From positions 62,001-126,000 of the forward strand of contig JBBELK010000813.1 in assembly GCA_037783545.1 (NCBI GenBank): 64,000 bases of DNA, written 5' to 3'. Shown one piece after another: positions 48,287-61,377 of this stretch. The position numbers and the translations under genes were made by a program. The stretch comes from Henricia sp. BOLD:AAB3569. Lineage: Eukaryota; Echinodermata; Asteroidea; Spinulosida; Echinasteridae. Every line of letters starts with the position of its first letter. Position 1 is the stretch's first letter. The notes beneath the pieces are model-generated. The model did not search any database. It saw nothing but the letters and a program-made list of their open reading frames with translations, and had not been told where the DNA came from.

Positions 48287-51200
48287 TAAACTCTCTATAT
48301 TGCGCACTTGTCATAACAAATTGACAGACTTTCGCCGGGAAATGGCAGAGAAATTTCAAAGTTTAGAAAAAACTGGGTTGAGGCTTCCTGACTGCTCTCA
48401 CGCAAACCGTGGCTGTCTGTACACACCTCTTTGGGGTACTCCTGAGTTGTGCGCATGCTCAGTCATTCGGACTGTCGTTAACGCACCGCAGTTTGGCTCG
48501 GCAATTTGGTCAAAGTGTGGTCCAAACGTCGGCAAATTTGGAGGTCGAAAAATGTTCCGACGAACTTCAAATTTTGCATGACCTAAACTCTCTATATTGC
48601 GCACTCGTCATAAAAAATTGACAGACTTTCGCCGGGAAATGGCAGAGAAATTTCAAAGTTTAGAAAAAACTGGGTTGAGGCTTCCTGACTGCTCTCACGC
48701 AAACCGTGGCTGTCTGTACACACCTCTTTGGGGTACTCCTGAGTTGTGCGCATGCTCAGTCATTCGGACTGTCGTTAACGCACCGCAGTTTGGCTCGGCA
48801 ATTTAGTCAAAGTGTGGTCCAAACGTCGGCAAATTTGGAGGTCGAAAAATGTTCCGACGAACTTCAAATTTTGCATGCCCTAAACTCTCTATATTGCGCA
48901 CTTGTCATAAAAAATTGACAGACTTTCGCCGGGAAATGGCAGAGAAATTTCAAAGTTTAGAAAAAACTGGGTTGAGGCTTCCTGACTGCTCTCACGCAAA
49001 CCGTGGCTGTCTGTACACACCTCTTTGGGGTACTCCTGAGTTGTGCGCATGCTCAGTCATTCGGACTGTCGTTAACGCACCGCAGTTTGGCTCGGCAATT
49101 TGGTCAAAGTGTGGTCCAAACGTCGGCAAATTTGGAGGTCGAAAAATGTTCCGACGAACTTCAGATTTTGCATGCCCTAAACTCTCTATATTGCGCACTT
49201 GTCATAAAAAATTGACAGACTTTCGCCGGGAAATGGCAGAGAAATTTCAAAGTTTAGAAAAAACTGGGTTGAGGCTTCCTGACTGCTCTCACGCAAACCG
49301 TGGCTGTCTGTACACACCTCTTTGGGGTACTCCTGAGTTGTGCGCATGCTCAGTCATTCGGACTGTCGTTAACGCACCGCAGTTTGGCTCGGCAATTTGG
49401 TCAAAGTGTGGTCCAAACGTCGGCAAATTTGGAGGTCGAAAAATGTTCCGACGAACTTCAAATTTTGCATGCCCTAAACTCTCTATATTGCGCACTTGTC
49501 ATAAAAAAATTGACAGACTTTCGCCGGGAAATGGCAGAGAAATTTCAAAGTTTAGAAAAAACTGGGTTGAGGCTTCCTGACTGCTCTCACGCAAACCGTG
49601 GCTGTCTGTACACACCTCTTTGGGGTACTCCTGAGTTGTGCGCATGCTCAGTCATTCGGACTGTCGTTAACGCACCGCAGTTTGGCTCGGCAATTTGGTC
49701 AAAGTGTGGTCCAAACGTCGGCAAATTTGGAGGTCGAAAAATGTTCCGACGAACTTCAAATTTTGCATGCCCTAAACTCTCTATATTGCGCACTTGTCAT
49801 AAAAAATTGACAGACTTTCGCCGGGAAATGGCAGAGAAATTTCAAAGTTTAGAAAAAACTGGGTTGAGGCTTCCTGACTGCTCTCACGCAAACCGTGGCT
49901 GTCTGTACACACCTCTTTGGGGTACTCCTGAGTTGTGCGCATGCTCAGTCATTCGGACTGTCGTTAACGCACCGCAGTTTGGCTCGGCAATTTGGTCAAA
50001 GTGTGGTCCAAACGTCGGCAAATTTGGAGTTCGAAAAATGTTCCGACGAACTTCAAATTTTGCATGCCCTAAACTCTCTATATTGCGCACTTGTCATAAA
50101 AAATTGACAGACTTTCGCCGGGAAATGGCAGAGAAATTTCAAAGTTTAGAAAAAACTGGGTTGAGGCTTCCTGACTGCTCTCACGCAAACCGTGGCTGTC
50201 TGTACACACCTCTTTGGGGTACTCCTGAGTTGTGCGCATGCTCAGTCATTCGGACTGTCGTTAACGCACCTCAGTTTGGCTCGGCAATTTGGTCAAAGTG
50301 TGGTCCAAACGTCGGCAAATTTGGAGGTCGAAAAATGTTCCGACGAACTTCAAATTTTGCATGCCCTAAACTCTCTATATTGCGCACTTGTCATAAAAAA
50401 TTGACAGACTTTCGCCGGGAAATGGCAGAGAAATTTCAAAGTTTAGAAAAAACTGGGTTGAGGCTTCCTGACTGCTCTCACGCAAACCGTGGCTGTCTGT
50501 ACACACCTCTTTGGGGTACTCCTGAGTTGTGCGCATGCTCAGTCATTCGGACTGTCGTTAACGCACCGCAGTTTGGCTCGGCAATTTGGTCAAAGTGTGG
50601 TCCAAACGTCGGCAAATTTGGAGGTCGAAAAATGTTCCGACGAACTTCAGATTTTGCATGCCCTAAACTCTCTATATTGCGCACTTGTCATAAAAAATTG
50701 ACAGACTTTCGCCGGGAAATGGCAGAGAAATTTCAAAGTTTAGAAAAAACTGGGTTGAGGCTTCCTGACTGCTCTCATGCAAACCGTGGCTGTCTGTACA
50801 CACCTCTTTGGGGTACTCCTGAGTTGTGCGCATGCTCAGTCATTCGGACTGTCGTTAACGCACCGCAGTTTGGCTCGGCAATTTGGTCAAAGTGTGGTCC
50901 AAACGTCGGCAAATTTGGAGGTCGAAAAATGTTCCGACGAACTTCAGATTTTGCATGCCCTAAACTCTCTATATTGCGCACTTGTCATAAAAAATTGACA
51001 GACTTTCGCCGGGAAATGGCAGAGAAATTTCAAAATTTAGAAAAAACTGGGTTGAGGCTTCCTGACTGCTCTCATGCAAACCGTGGCTGTCTGTACACAC
51101 CTCTTTGGGGTACTCCTGAGTTGTGCGCATGCTCAGTCATTCGGACTGTCGTTAACGCACCGCAGTTTGGCTCGGCAATTTGGTCAAAGTGTGGTCCAAA

Positions 51201-54200
51201 CGTCGGCAAATTTGGAGGTCGAAAAATGTTCCGACGAACTTCAAATTTTGCATGACCTAAACTCTGTATATTGCGCACTTGTCATAAAAAATTGACAGAC
51301 TTTCGCCGGGAAATGGCAGAGAAATTTCAAAGTTTAGAAAAAACTGGGTTGAGGCTTCCTGACTGCTCTCACGCAAACCGTGGCTGTCTGTACACACCTC
51401 TTTGGGGTACTCCTGAGTTGTGCGCATGCTCAGTCATTCGGACTGTCGTTAACGCACCGCAGTTTGGCTCGGCAATTTAGTCAAAGTGTGGTCCAAACGT
51501 CGGCAAATTTGGAGGTCGAAAAATGTTCCGACGAACTTCAAATTTTGCATGCCCTAAACTCTCTATATTGCGCACTTGTCATAAAAAATTGACAGACTTT
51601 CGCCGGGAAATGGCAGAGAAATTTCAAAGTTTAGAAAAAACTGGGTTGAGGCTTCCTGACTGCTCTCACGCAAACCGTGGCTGTCTGTACACACCTCTTT
51701 GGGGTACTCCTGAGTTGTGCGCATGCTCAGTCATTCGGACTGTCGTTAACGCACCGCAGTTTGGCTCGGCAATTTGGTCAAAGTGTGGTCCAAACGTCGG
51801 CAAATTTGGAGGTCGAAAAATGTTCCGACGAACTTCAGATTTTGCATGCCCTAAACTCTCTATATTGCGCACTTGTCATAAAAAATTGACAGACTTTCGC
51901 CGGGAAATGGCAGAGAAATTTCAAAGTTTAGAAAAAACTGGGTTGAGGCTTCCTGACTGCTCTCACGCAAACCGTGGCTGTCTGTACACACCTCTTTGGG
52001 GTACTCCTGAGTTGTGCGCATGCTCAGTCATTCGGACTGTCGTTAACGCACCGCAGTTTGGCTCGGCAATTTGGTCAAAGTGTGGTCCAAACGTCGGCAA
52101 ATTTAGAGGTCGAAAAATGTTCCGACGAACTTCAAATTTTGCATGCCCTAAACTCTCTATATTGCGCACTTGTCATAAAAAATTGACAGACTTTCGCCGG
52201 GAAATGGCAGAGAAATTTCAAAGTTTAGAAAAAACTGGGTTGAGGCTTCCTGACTGCTCTCACGCAAACCGTGGCTGTCTGTACACACCTCTTTGGGGTA
52301 CTCCTGAGTTGTGCGCATGCTCAGTCATTCGGACTGTCGTTAACGCACCGCAGTTTGGCTCGGCAATTTGGTCAAAGTGTGGTCCAAACGTCGGCAAATT
52401 TGGAGGTCGAAAAATGTTCCGACGAACTTTAGATTTTGCATGCCCTAAACTCTCTATATTGCGCACTTGTCATAAAAAATTGACAGACTTTCGCCGGGAA
52501 ATGGCAGAGAAATTTCAAAGTTTAGAAAAAACTGGGTTGAGGCTTCCTGACTGCTCTCATGCAAACCGTGGCTGTCTGTACACACCTCTTTGGGGTACTC
52601 CTGAGTTGTGCGCATGCTCAGTCATTCGGACTGTCGTTAACGCACCGCAGTTTGGCTCGGCAATTTGGTCAAAGTGTGGTCCAAACGTCGGCAAATTTGG
52701 AGGTCGAAAAATGTTCCGACGAACTTCAAATTTTGCATGACCTAAACTCTCTATATTGCGCACTTGTCATAAAAAATTGACAGACTTTCGCCGGGAAATG
52801 GCAGAGAAATTTCAAAGTTTAGAAAAAACTGGGTTGAGGCTTCCTGACTGCTCTCACGCAAACCGTGGCTGTCTGTACACACCTCTTTGGGGTACTCCTG
52901 AGTTGTGCGCATGCTCAGTCATTCGGACTGTCGTTAACGCACCGCAGTTTGGCTCGGCAATTTGGTCAAAGTGTGGTCCAAACGTCGGCAAATTTGGAGG
53001 TCGAAAAATGTTCCGACGAACTTCAGATTTTGCATGCCCTAAACTCTCTATATTGCGCACTTGTCATAAAAAATTGACAGACTTTCGCCGGGAAATGGCA
53101 GAGAAATTTCAAAGTTTAGAAAAAACTGGGTTGAGGCTTCCTGACTGCTCTCATGCAAACCGTGGCTGTCTGTACACACCTCTTTGGGGTACTCCTGAGT
53201 TGTGCGCATGCTCAGTCATTCGGACTGTCGTTAACGCACCGCAGTTTGGCTCGGCAATTTAGTCAAAGTGTGGTCCAAACGTCGGCAAATTTGGAGGTCG
53301 AAAAATGTTCCGACGAACTTCAAATTTTGCATGCCCTAAACTCTCTATATTGCGCACTTGTCATAAAAAATTGACAGACTTTCGCCGGGAAATGGCAGAG
53401 AAATTTCAAAGTTTAGAAAAAACTGGGTTGAGGCTTCCTGACTGCTCTCACGCAAACCGTGGCTGTCTGTACACACCTCTTTGGGGTACTCCTGAGTTGT
53501 GCGTATGCTCAGTCATTCGGACTGTCGTTAACGCACCGCAGTTTGGCTCGGCAATTTGGTCAAAGTGTGGTCCAAACGTCGGCAAATTTGGAGGTCGAAA
53601 AATGTTCCGACGAACTTCAGATTTTGCATGCCCTAAACTCTCTATATTGCGCACTTGTCATAAAAAATTGACAGACTTTCGCCGGGAAATGGCAGGGAAA
53701 TTTCAAAGTTTAGAAAAAACTGGGTTGAGGCTTCCTGACTGCTCTCACGCAAACCGTGGCTGTCTGTACACACCTCTTTGGGGTACTCCTGAGTTGTGCG
53801 CATGCTCAGTCATTCGGACTGTCGTTAACGCACCGCAGTTTGGCTCGGCAATTTGGTCAAAGTGTGGTCCAAACGTCGGCAAATTTGGAGGTCGAAAAAT
53901 GTTCCGACGAACTTCAAATTTTGCATGCCCTAAACTCTCTATATTGCGCACTTGTCATAAAAAAATTGACAGACTTTCGCCGGGAAATGGCAGAGAAATT
54001 TCAAAGTTTAGAAAAAACTGGGTTGAGGCTTCCTGACTGCTCTCACGCAAACCGTGGCTGTCTGTACACACCTCTTTGGGGTACTCCTGAGTTGTGCGCA
54101 TGCTCAGTCATTCGGACTGTCGTTAACGCACCGCAGTTTGGCTCGGCAATTTGGTCAAAGTGTGGTCCAAACGTCGGCAAATTTGGAGGTCGAAAAATGT

Positions 54201-56014
54201 TCCGACGAACTTCAGATTTTGCATGCACTAAACTCTCTATATTGCGCACTTGTCATAAAAAATTGACAGACTTTCGCCGGGAAATGGCAGGGAAATTTCA
54301 AAGTTTAGAAAAAACTGGGTTGAGGCTTCCTGACTGCTCTCACGCAAACCGTGGCTGTCTGTACACACCTCTTTGGGGTACTCCTGAGTTGTGCGCATGC
54401 TCAGTCATTCGGACTGTCGTTAACGCACCGCAGTTTGGCTCGGCAATTTGGTCAAAGTGTGGTCCAAACGTCGGCAAATTTGGAGGTCGAAAAATGTTCC
54501 GACGAACTTCAAATTTTGCATGCCCTAAACTCTCTATATTGCGCACTTGTCATAAAAAAATTGACAGACTTTCGCCGGGAAATGGCAGAGAAATTTCAAA
54601 GTTTAGAAAAAACTGGGTTGAGGCTTCCTGACTGCTCTCACGCAAACCGTGGCTGTCTGTACACACCTCTTTGGGGTACTCCTGAGTTGTGCGCATGCTC
54701 AGTCATTCGGACTGTCGTTAACGCACCGCAGTTTGGCTCGGCAATTTGGTCAAAGTGTGGTCCAAACGTCGGCAAATTTGGAGGTCGAAAAATGTTCCGA
54801 CGAACTTCAAATTTTGCATGCCCTAAACTCTCTGTATTGCGCACTTGTCATAAAAAATTGACAGACTTTCGCCGGGAAATGGCAGAGAAATTTTAAAGTT
54901 TAGAAAAAACTGGGTTGAGGCTTCCTGACTGCTCTCACGCAAACCGTGGCTGTCTGTACACACCTCTTTGGGGTACTCCTGAGTTGTGCGCATGCTCAGT
55001 CATTCGGACTGTCGTTAACGCACCGCAGTTTGGCTCGGCAATTTGGTCAAAGTGTGGTCCAAACGTCGGCAAATTTGGAGTTCGAAAAATGTTCCGACGA
55101 ACTTCAAATTTTGCATGCCCTAAACTCTCTATATTGCGCACTTGTCATAAAAAAATTTACAGACTTTCGCCGGGAAATGGCAGAGAAATTTCAAAGTTTA
55201 GAAAAAAACTGGGTTGAGGCTTCCTGACTGCTCTCACGCAAACCGTGGCTGTCTGTACACACCTCTTTGGGGTACTCCTGAGTTGTGCGCATGATCAGTC
55301 ATTCGGACTGTCGTTAACGCACCGCAGTTTGGCTCGGCAATTTTGTCAAAGTGTGGTCCAAACGTCGGCAAATTTGGAGGTCGAAAAATGTTCCGACGAA
55401 CTTCAAATTTTGCATGCCCTAAACTCTCTATATTGCGCACTTGTCATAACAAATTGACAGACTTTCGCCGGGAAATGGCAGAGAAATTTCAAAGTTTAGA
55501 AAAAAACTGGGTTGAGGCTTCCTGACTGCTCTCACGCAAACCGTGGCTGTCTGTACACACCTCTTTGGGGTACTCCTGAGTTGTGCGCATGCTCAGTCAT
55601 TCGGACTGTCGTTAACGCACCGCAGTTTGGCTCGGCAATTTGGTCAAAGTGTGGTCCAAACGTCAGCAAATTTGGAGGTCGAAAAATGTTCCGACGAACT
55701 TCAAATTTTGCATGCCCTAAACTCTCTATATTGCGCACTTGTCATAAAAAAATGACAGACTTTCGCCGGGAAATGGCAGAGAAATTTCAAAGTTTAGAAA
55801 AAACTGGGTTGAGGCTTCCTGACTGCTCTCACGCAAACCGTGGCTGTCTGTACACACCTCTTTGGGGTACTCCTGAGTTGTGCGCATGCTCAGTCATTCG
55901 GACTGTCGTTAACGCACCGCAGTTTGGCTCGGCAATTTGGTCAAAGTGTGGTCCAAACGTCGGAAAATTTGGAGGTCGAAAAATGTTCCGACGAACTTCA
56001 AATTTTGCATGCCC
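48287..56014. repeat. Array zone 4: CATGACC / ATTTAGTC / TTCAGATTT subfamily
   Basis: Three changes recur together: CATGACC at a monomer end (TGA 48579-48581, 51253-51255, 52738-52740), ATTTAGTC for ATTTGGTC (TAG 48804-48806, 51478-51480, 53260-53262) and TTCAGATTT for TTCAAATTT (for example near 49164, 50650, 50947, 51838, 53026). The first two put stops in the long frame. The set at 48287-49177 recurs at 50961-51851, offset by 2674 bp. TTTAGAGG, GAGTTCG and TTTTAAAG from zone 1 reappear singly (near 52105, 50029, 54893 and 55081). Confidence 0.84.
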
Positions 56015-58695
56015 TAAACTCTCTATATTGCGCACTTGTCATAAAAAATTGACAGACTTTCGCCGGGAAATGGCAGAGAAATTTCAAAGTTTAGAAAAAA
56101 CTGGGTTGAGGCTTCCTGACTGCTCTCACGCAAACCGTGGCTGTCTGTACACACCTCTTTGGGGTACTCCTGAGTTGTGCGCATGCTCAGTCATTCGGAC
56201 TGTCGTTAACGCACCGCAGTTTGGCTCGGCAATTTTGTCAAAGTGTGGTCTAAACGTCGGCAAATTTGGAGGTCGAAAAATTTTCCGACGAACTTCAAAT
56301 TTTGCATGCCCTAAACTCTCTATATTGCGCACTTGTCATAAAAAATTGACAGACTTTCGCCGGGAAATGGCAGAGAAATTTCAAAGTTTAGAAAAAAAAC
56401 TGGGTTGAGGCTTCCTGACTGCTCTCACGCAAACCGTGGCTGTCTGTACACACCTCTTTGGGGTACTCATGAGTTGTGCGCATGCTCAGTCATTCGGACT
56501 GTCGTTAACGCACCGCAGTTTGGCTCGGCAATTTGGTCAAAGTGTGGTCCAAACGTCGGCAAATTTGGAGGTCGAAAAATGTTCCGACGAACTTCAAATT
56601 TTGCATGCCCTAAACTCTCTATATTGCGCACTTGTCATAAAAAATTGACAGACTTTCGCCGGGAAATGGCAGAGAAATTTCAAAGTTTAGAAAAAACTGG
56701 GTTGAGGCTTCCTGACTGCTCTCACGCAAACCGTGGCTGTCTGTACACACCTCTTTGGGGTACTCCTGAGTTGTGCGCATGCTCAGTCATTCGGACTGTC
56801 GTTAACGCACCGCAGTTTGGCTCGGCAATTTGGTCAAAGTGTGGTCCAAACGTCGGCAAATTTGGAGGTCGAAAAATGTTCCGACGAACTTCAGATTTTG
56901 CATGCCCTAAACTCTCTATATTGCGCACTTGTCATAAAAAATTGACAGACTTTCGCCGGGAAATGGCAGAGAAATTTCAAAGTTTAGAAAAAACTGGGTT
57001 GAGGCTTCCTGACTGCTCTCACGCAAACCGTGGCTGTCTGTACACACCTCTTTGGGGTACTCCTGAGTTGTGCGCATGCTCAGTCATTCGGACTGTCGTT
57101 AACGCACCGCAGTTTGGCTCGGCAATTTGGTCAAAGTGTGGTCCAAACGTCGGCAAATTTGGAGGTCGAAAAATGTTCTGACGAACTTCAAATTTTGCAT
57201 GCCCTAAACTCTCTATATTGCGCACTTGTCATAAGAAATTGACAGACTTTCGCCGGGAAATGGCAGAGAAATTTCAAAGTTTAGAAAAAACTGGGTTGAG
57301 GCTTCCTGACTGCTCTCACGCAAACCGTGGCTGTCTGTACACACCTCTTTGGGGTACTCCTGAGTTGTGCGCATGCTCAGTCATTCGGACTGTCGTTAAC
57401 GCACCGCAGTTTGGCTCGGCAATTTGGTCAAAGTGTGGTCCAAACGTCGGCAAATTTGGAGGTCGAAAAATGTTCCGACGAACTTCAAATTTTGCATGCC
57501 CTAAACTCTCTATATTGCGCACTTGTCATAAAAAATTTACAAACTTTCGCCGGGAAATGACAGAGAAATTTCAAAGTTTAGAAAAAAACTGGGTTGAGGC
57601 TTCCTGACTGCTCTCACGCAAACCGTGGCTGTCTGTACACACCTCTTTGGGGTACTCCTGAGTTGTGCGCATGCTCAGTCATTCGGATCGACTGTCGTTA
57701 ACGCACCGCAGTTTGGCTCGGCAATTTTGTCAAAGTGTGGTCTAAACGTCGGCAAATTTGGAGGTCGAAACATGTTCCGACGAACTTCAAATTTTGCATG
57801 CCCTAAACTCTCTATATTGCGCACTTGTCATAAAAAATTGACAGACTTTCGCCGGGAAATGGCAGAGAAATTTCAAAGTTTAGAAAAAACTGCGTTGAGG
57901 CTTCCTGACTGCTCTCACGCAAACCGTGGCTGTCTGTACACACCTCTTTGGGGTACTCCTGAGTTGTGCGCATGCTCAGTCATTCGGACTGTCGTTAACG
58001 CACCGCAGTTTGGCTCGGCAATTTGGTCAAAGTGTGGTCCAAACGTCGGCAAATTTGGAGGGCGAAAAATGTTCCGACGAACTTCAAATTTTGCATGCCC
58101 TAAACTCTCTATATTGCGCACTTGTCATAAAAAATTGACAGACTTTCGCCGGGAAATGGCAGAGAAATTTCAAAGTTTAGAAAAAACTGGGTTGAGGCTT
58201 CCTGACTGCTCTCACGCAAACCGTGGCTGTCTGTACACACCTCTTTGGGGTACTCCTGAGTTGTGCGCATGCTCAGTCATTCGGACTGTCGTTAACGCAC
58301 CGCAGTTTGGCTCGGCAATTTGGTCAAAGTGTGGTCCAAACGTCGGCAAATTTGGAGGTCGAAAAATGTTCCGACGAACTTCAAATTTTGCATGCCCTAA
58401 ACTCTCTATATTGCGCACTTGTCATAAAAAATTGACAGACTTTCGCCGGGAAATGGCAGAGAAATTTCAAAGTTTAGAAAAAAACTGGGTTGAGGCTTCC
58501 TGACTGCTCTCACGCAAACCCTGGCTGTCTGTACACACCTCTTTGGGGTACTCCTGAGTTGTGCGCATGCTCAGTCATTCGGACTGTCGTTAACGCACCG
58601 CAGTTTGGCTCGGCGATTTGGTCAAAGTGTGGTCCAAACGTCGGCCAATTTGGAGGTCGAAAAATGTTCCGACGAACTTCAAATTTTGCATGCCC
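56015..58695. repeat. 2681-bp, nine-monomer unit (pair of 58696-61079)
   Basis: The ordered markers are ATTTTGTC + GTCTAAAC + AAAATTTTCC, an 8-base A-tract 2 with TACTCATGAG, TTCAGATTT, TTCTGACG (TGA 57179-57181), CATAAGAAA, AATTTACAAAC + ATGACAG + the 4-bp insertion + GAAACATG, ACTGCGTTG + GAGGGCG, a near-consensus monomer, and AACCCTGG + GGCGATT + GGCCAATT. Confidence 0.88.
57687..57690. repeat. 4-bp insertion ATCG in a monomer, copy 1
   Basis: ATTCGGATCGACTG replaces ATTCGGACTG. The exact placement is ambiguous because the inserted bases overlap matching neighbours. It lies a few bases from where the 14-bp duplication begins in zone 1 monomers. Confidence 0.95.
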
Positions 58696-61079
58696 TAAAC
58701 TCTCTATATTGCGCACTTGTCATAAAAAATTGACAGACTTTCGCCGGGAAATGGCAGAGAAATTTCAAAGTTTAGAAAAAACTGGGTTGAGGCTTCCTGA
58801 CTGCTCTCACGCAAACCGTGGCTGTCTGTACACACCTCTTTGGGGTACTCCTGAGTTGTGCGCATGCTCAGTCATTCGGACTGTCGTTAACGCACCGCAG
58901 TTTGGCTCGGCAATTTTGTCAAAGTGTGGTCTAAACGTCGGCAAATTTGGAGGTCGAAAAATTTTCCGACGAACTTCAAATTTTGCATGCCCTAAACTCT
59001 CTATATTGCGCACTTGTCATAAAAAATTGACAGACTTTCGCCGGGAAATGGCAGAGAAATTTCAAAGTTTAGAAAAAAAACTGGGTTGAGGCTTCCTGAC
59101 TGCTCTCACGCAAACCGTGGCTGTCTGTACACACCTCTTTGGGGTACTCATGAGTTGTGCGCATGCTCAGTCATTCGGACTGTCGTTAACGCACCGCAGT
59201 TTGGCTCGGCAATTTGGTCAAAGTGTGGTCCAAACGTCGGCAAATTTGGAGGTCGAAAAATGTTCCGACGAACTTCAAATTTTGCATGCCCTAAACTCTC
59301 TATATTGCGCACTTGTCATAAAAAATTGACAGACTTTCGCCGGGAAATGGCAGAGAAATTTCAAAGTTTAGAAAAAACTGGGTTGAGGCTTCCTGACTGC
59401 TCTCACGCAAACCGTGGCTGTCTGTACACACCTCTTTGGGGTACTCCTGAGTTGTGCGCATGCTCAGTCATTCGGACTGTCGTTAACGCACCGCAGTTTG
59501 GCTCGGCAATTTGGTCAAAGTGTGGTCCAAACGTCGGCAAATTTGGAGGTCGAAAAATGTTCCGACGAACTTCAGATTTTGCATGCCCTAAACTCTCTAT
59601 ATTGCGCACTTGTCATAAAAAATTGACAGACTTTCGCCGGGAAATGGCAGAGAAATTTCAAAGTTTAGAAAAAACTGGGTTGAGGCTTCCTGACTGCTCT
59701 CACGCAAACCGTGGCTGTCTGTACACACCTCTTTGGGGTACTCCTGAGTTGTGCGCATGCTCAGTCATTCGGACTGTCGTTAACGCACCGCAGTTTGGCT
59801 CGGCAATTTGGTCAAAGTGTGGTCCAAACGTCGGCAAATTTGGAGGTCGAAAAATGTTCCGACGAACTTCAAATTTTGCATGCCCTAAACTCTCTATATT
59901 GCGCACTTGTCATAAAAAATTTACAAACTTTCGCCGGGAAATGACAGAGAAATTTCAAAGTTTAGAAAAAAACTGGGTTGAGGCTTCCTGACTGCTCTCA
60001 CGCAAACCGTGGCTGTCTGTACACACCTCTTTGGGGTACTCCTGAGTTGTGCGCATGCTCAGTCATTCGGATCGACTGTCGTTAACGCACCGCAGTTTGG
60101 CTCGGCAATTTTGTCAAAGTGTGGTCTAAACGTCGGCAAATTTGGAGGTCGAAACATGTTCCGACGAACTTCAAATTTTGCATGCCCTAAACTCTCTATA
60201 TTGCGCACTTGTCATAAAAAATTGACAGACTTTCGCCGGGAAATGGCAGAGAAATTTCAAAGTTTAGAAAAAACTGCGTTGAGGCTTCCTGACTGCTCTC
60301 ACGCAAACCGTGGCTGTCTGTACACACCTCTTTGGGGTACTCCTGAGTTGTGCGCATGCTCAGTCATTCGGACTGTCGTTAACGCACCGCAGTTTGGCTC
60401 GGCAATTTGGTCAAAGTGTGGTCCAAACGTCGGCAAATTTGGAGGGCGAAAAATGTTCCGACGAACTTCAAATTTTGCATGCCCTAAACTCTCTATATTG
60501 CGCACTTGTCATAAAAAATTGACAGACTTTCGCCGGGAAATGGCAGAGAAATTTCAAAGTTTAGAAAAAACTGGGTTGAGGCTTCCTGACTGCTCTCACG
60601 CAAACCGTGGCTGTCTGTACACACCTCTTTGGGGTACTCCTGAGTTGTGCGCATGCTCAGTCATTCGGACTGTCGTTAACGCACCGCAGTTTGGCTCGGC
60701 AATTTGGTCAAAGTGTGGTCCAAACGTCGGCAAATTTGGAGGTCGAAAAATGTTCCGACGAACTTCAAATTTTGCATGCCCTAAACTCTCTATATTGCGC
60801 ACTTGTCATAAAAAATTGACAGACTTTCGCCGGGAAATGGCAGAGAAATTTCAAAGTTTAGAAAAAAACTGGGTTGAGGCTTCCTGACTGCTCTCACGCA
60901 AACCCTGGCTGTCTGTACACACCTCTTTGGGGTACTCCTGAGTTGTGCGCATGCTCAGTCATTCGGACTGTCGTTAACGCACCGCAGTTTGGCTCGGCGA
61001 TTTGGTCAAAGTGTGGTCCAAACGTCGGCCAATTTGGAGGTCGAAAAATGTTCCGACGAACTTCAAATTTTGCATGCCC
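58696..61079. repeat. 2384-bp, eight-monomer unit (pair of 56015-58695)
   Basis: It repeats the preceding unit with one monomer fewer: the first three monomers match at an offset of 2681 bp and the rest at 2384 bp. The TTCTGACG and CATAAGAAA changes are both absent from this copy. Confidence 0.88.
60071..60074. repeat. 4-bp insertion ATCG in a monomer, copy 2
   Basis: It is the same insertion as at 57687-57690, exactly 2384 bp downstream, with the same neighbouring variants (AATTTACAAAC, ATGACAG, GAAACATG). Confidence 0.95.
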
Positions 61080-61377
61080 TAAACTCTCTATATTGCGCAC
61101 TTGTCATAAAAAATTGACAGACTTTCGCCGGGAAATGGCAGAGAAATTTCAAAGTTTAGAAAAAAACTGGGTTGAGGCTTCCTGACTGCTCTCACGCAAA
61201 CCCTGGCTGTCTGTACACACCTCTTTGGGGTACTCCTGAGTTGTGCGCATGCTCAGTCATTCGGACTGTCGTTAACGCACCGCAGTTTGGCTCGGCGATT
61301 TGGTCAAAGTGTGGTCCAAACGTCGGCCAATTTGGAGGTCGAAAAATGTTCCGACGAACTTCAAATTTTGCATGCCC
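61080..61377. repeat. Direct duplicate of the AACCCTGG monomer
   Basis: This 298-bp monomer repeats its left neighbour 60782-61079, with AACCCTGG, GGCGATT, GGCCAATT and a 7-base A-tract 2. The same monomer ends the preceding unit at 58398-58695, so there are three copies in all. Confidence 0.9.

Larger units (their letters stand above)
42373..48317. repeat. 5945-bp, 20-monomer higher-order unit, copy 2
   Basis: It follows copy 1 without a gap. Observed differences from copy 1 are at 45656, 45741, 45892, 45937, 45965, 46533, 47127 and 47400 (coordinates minus 5945 in copy 1). The first five fall within 310 bp. Periodicity at 5945 bp continues a little past 48317, until the CATGACC change at 48581. 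Confidence 0.9.
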
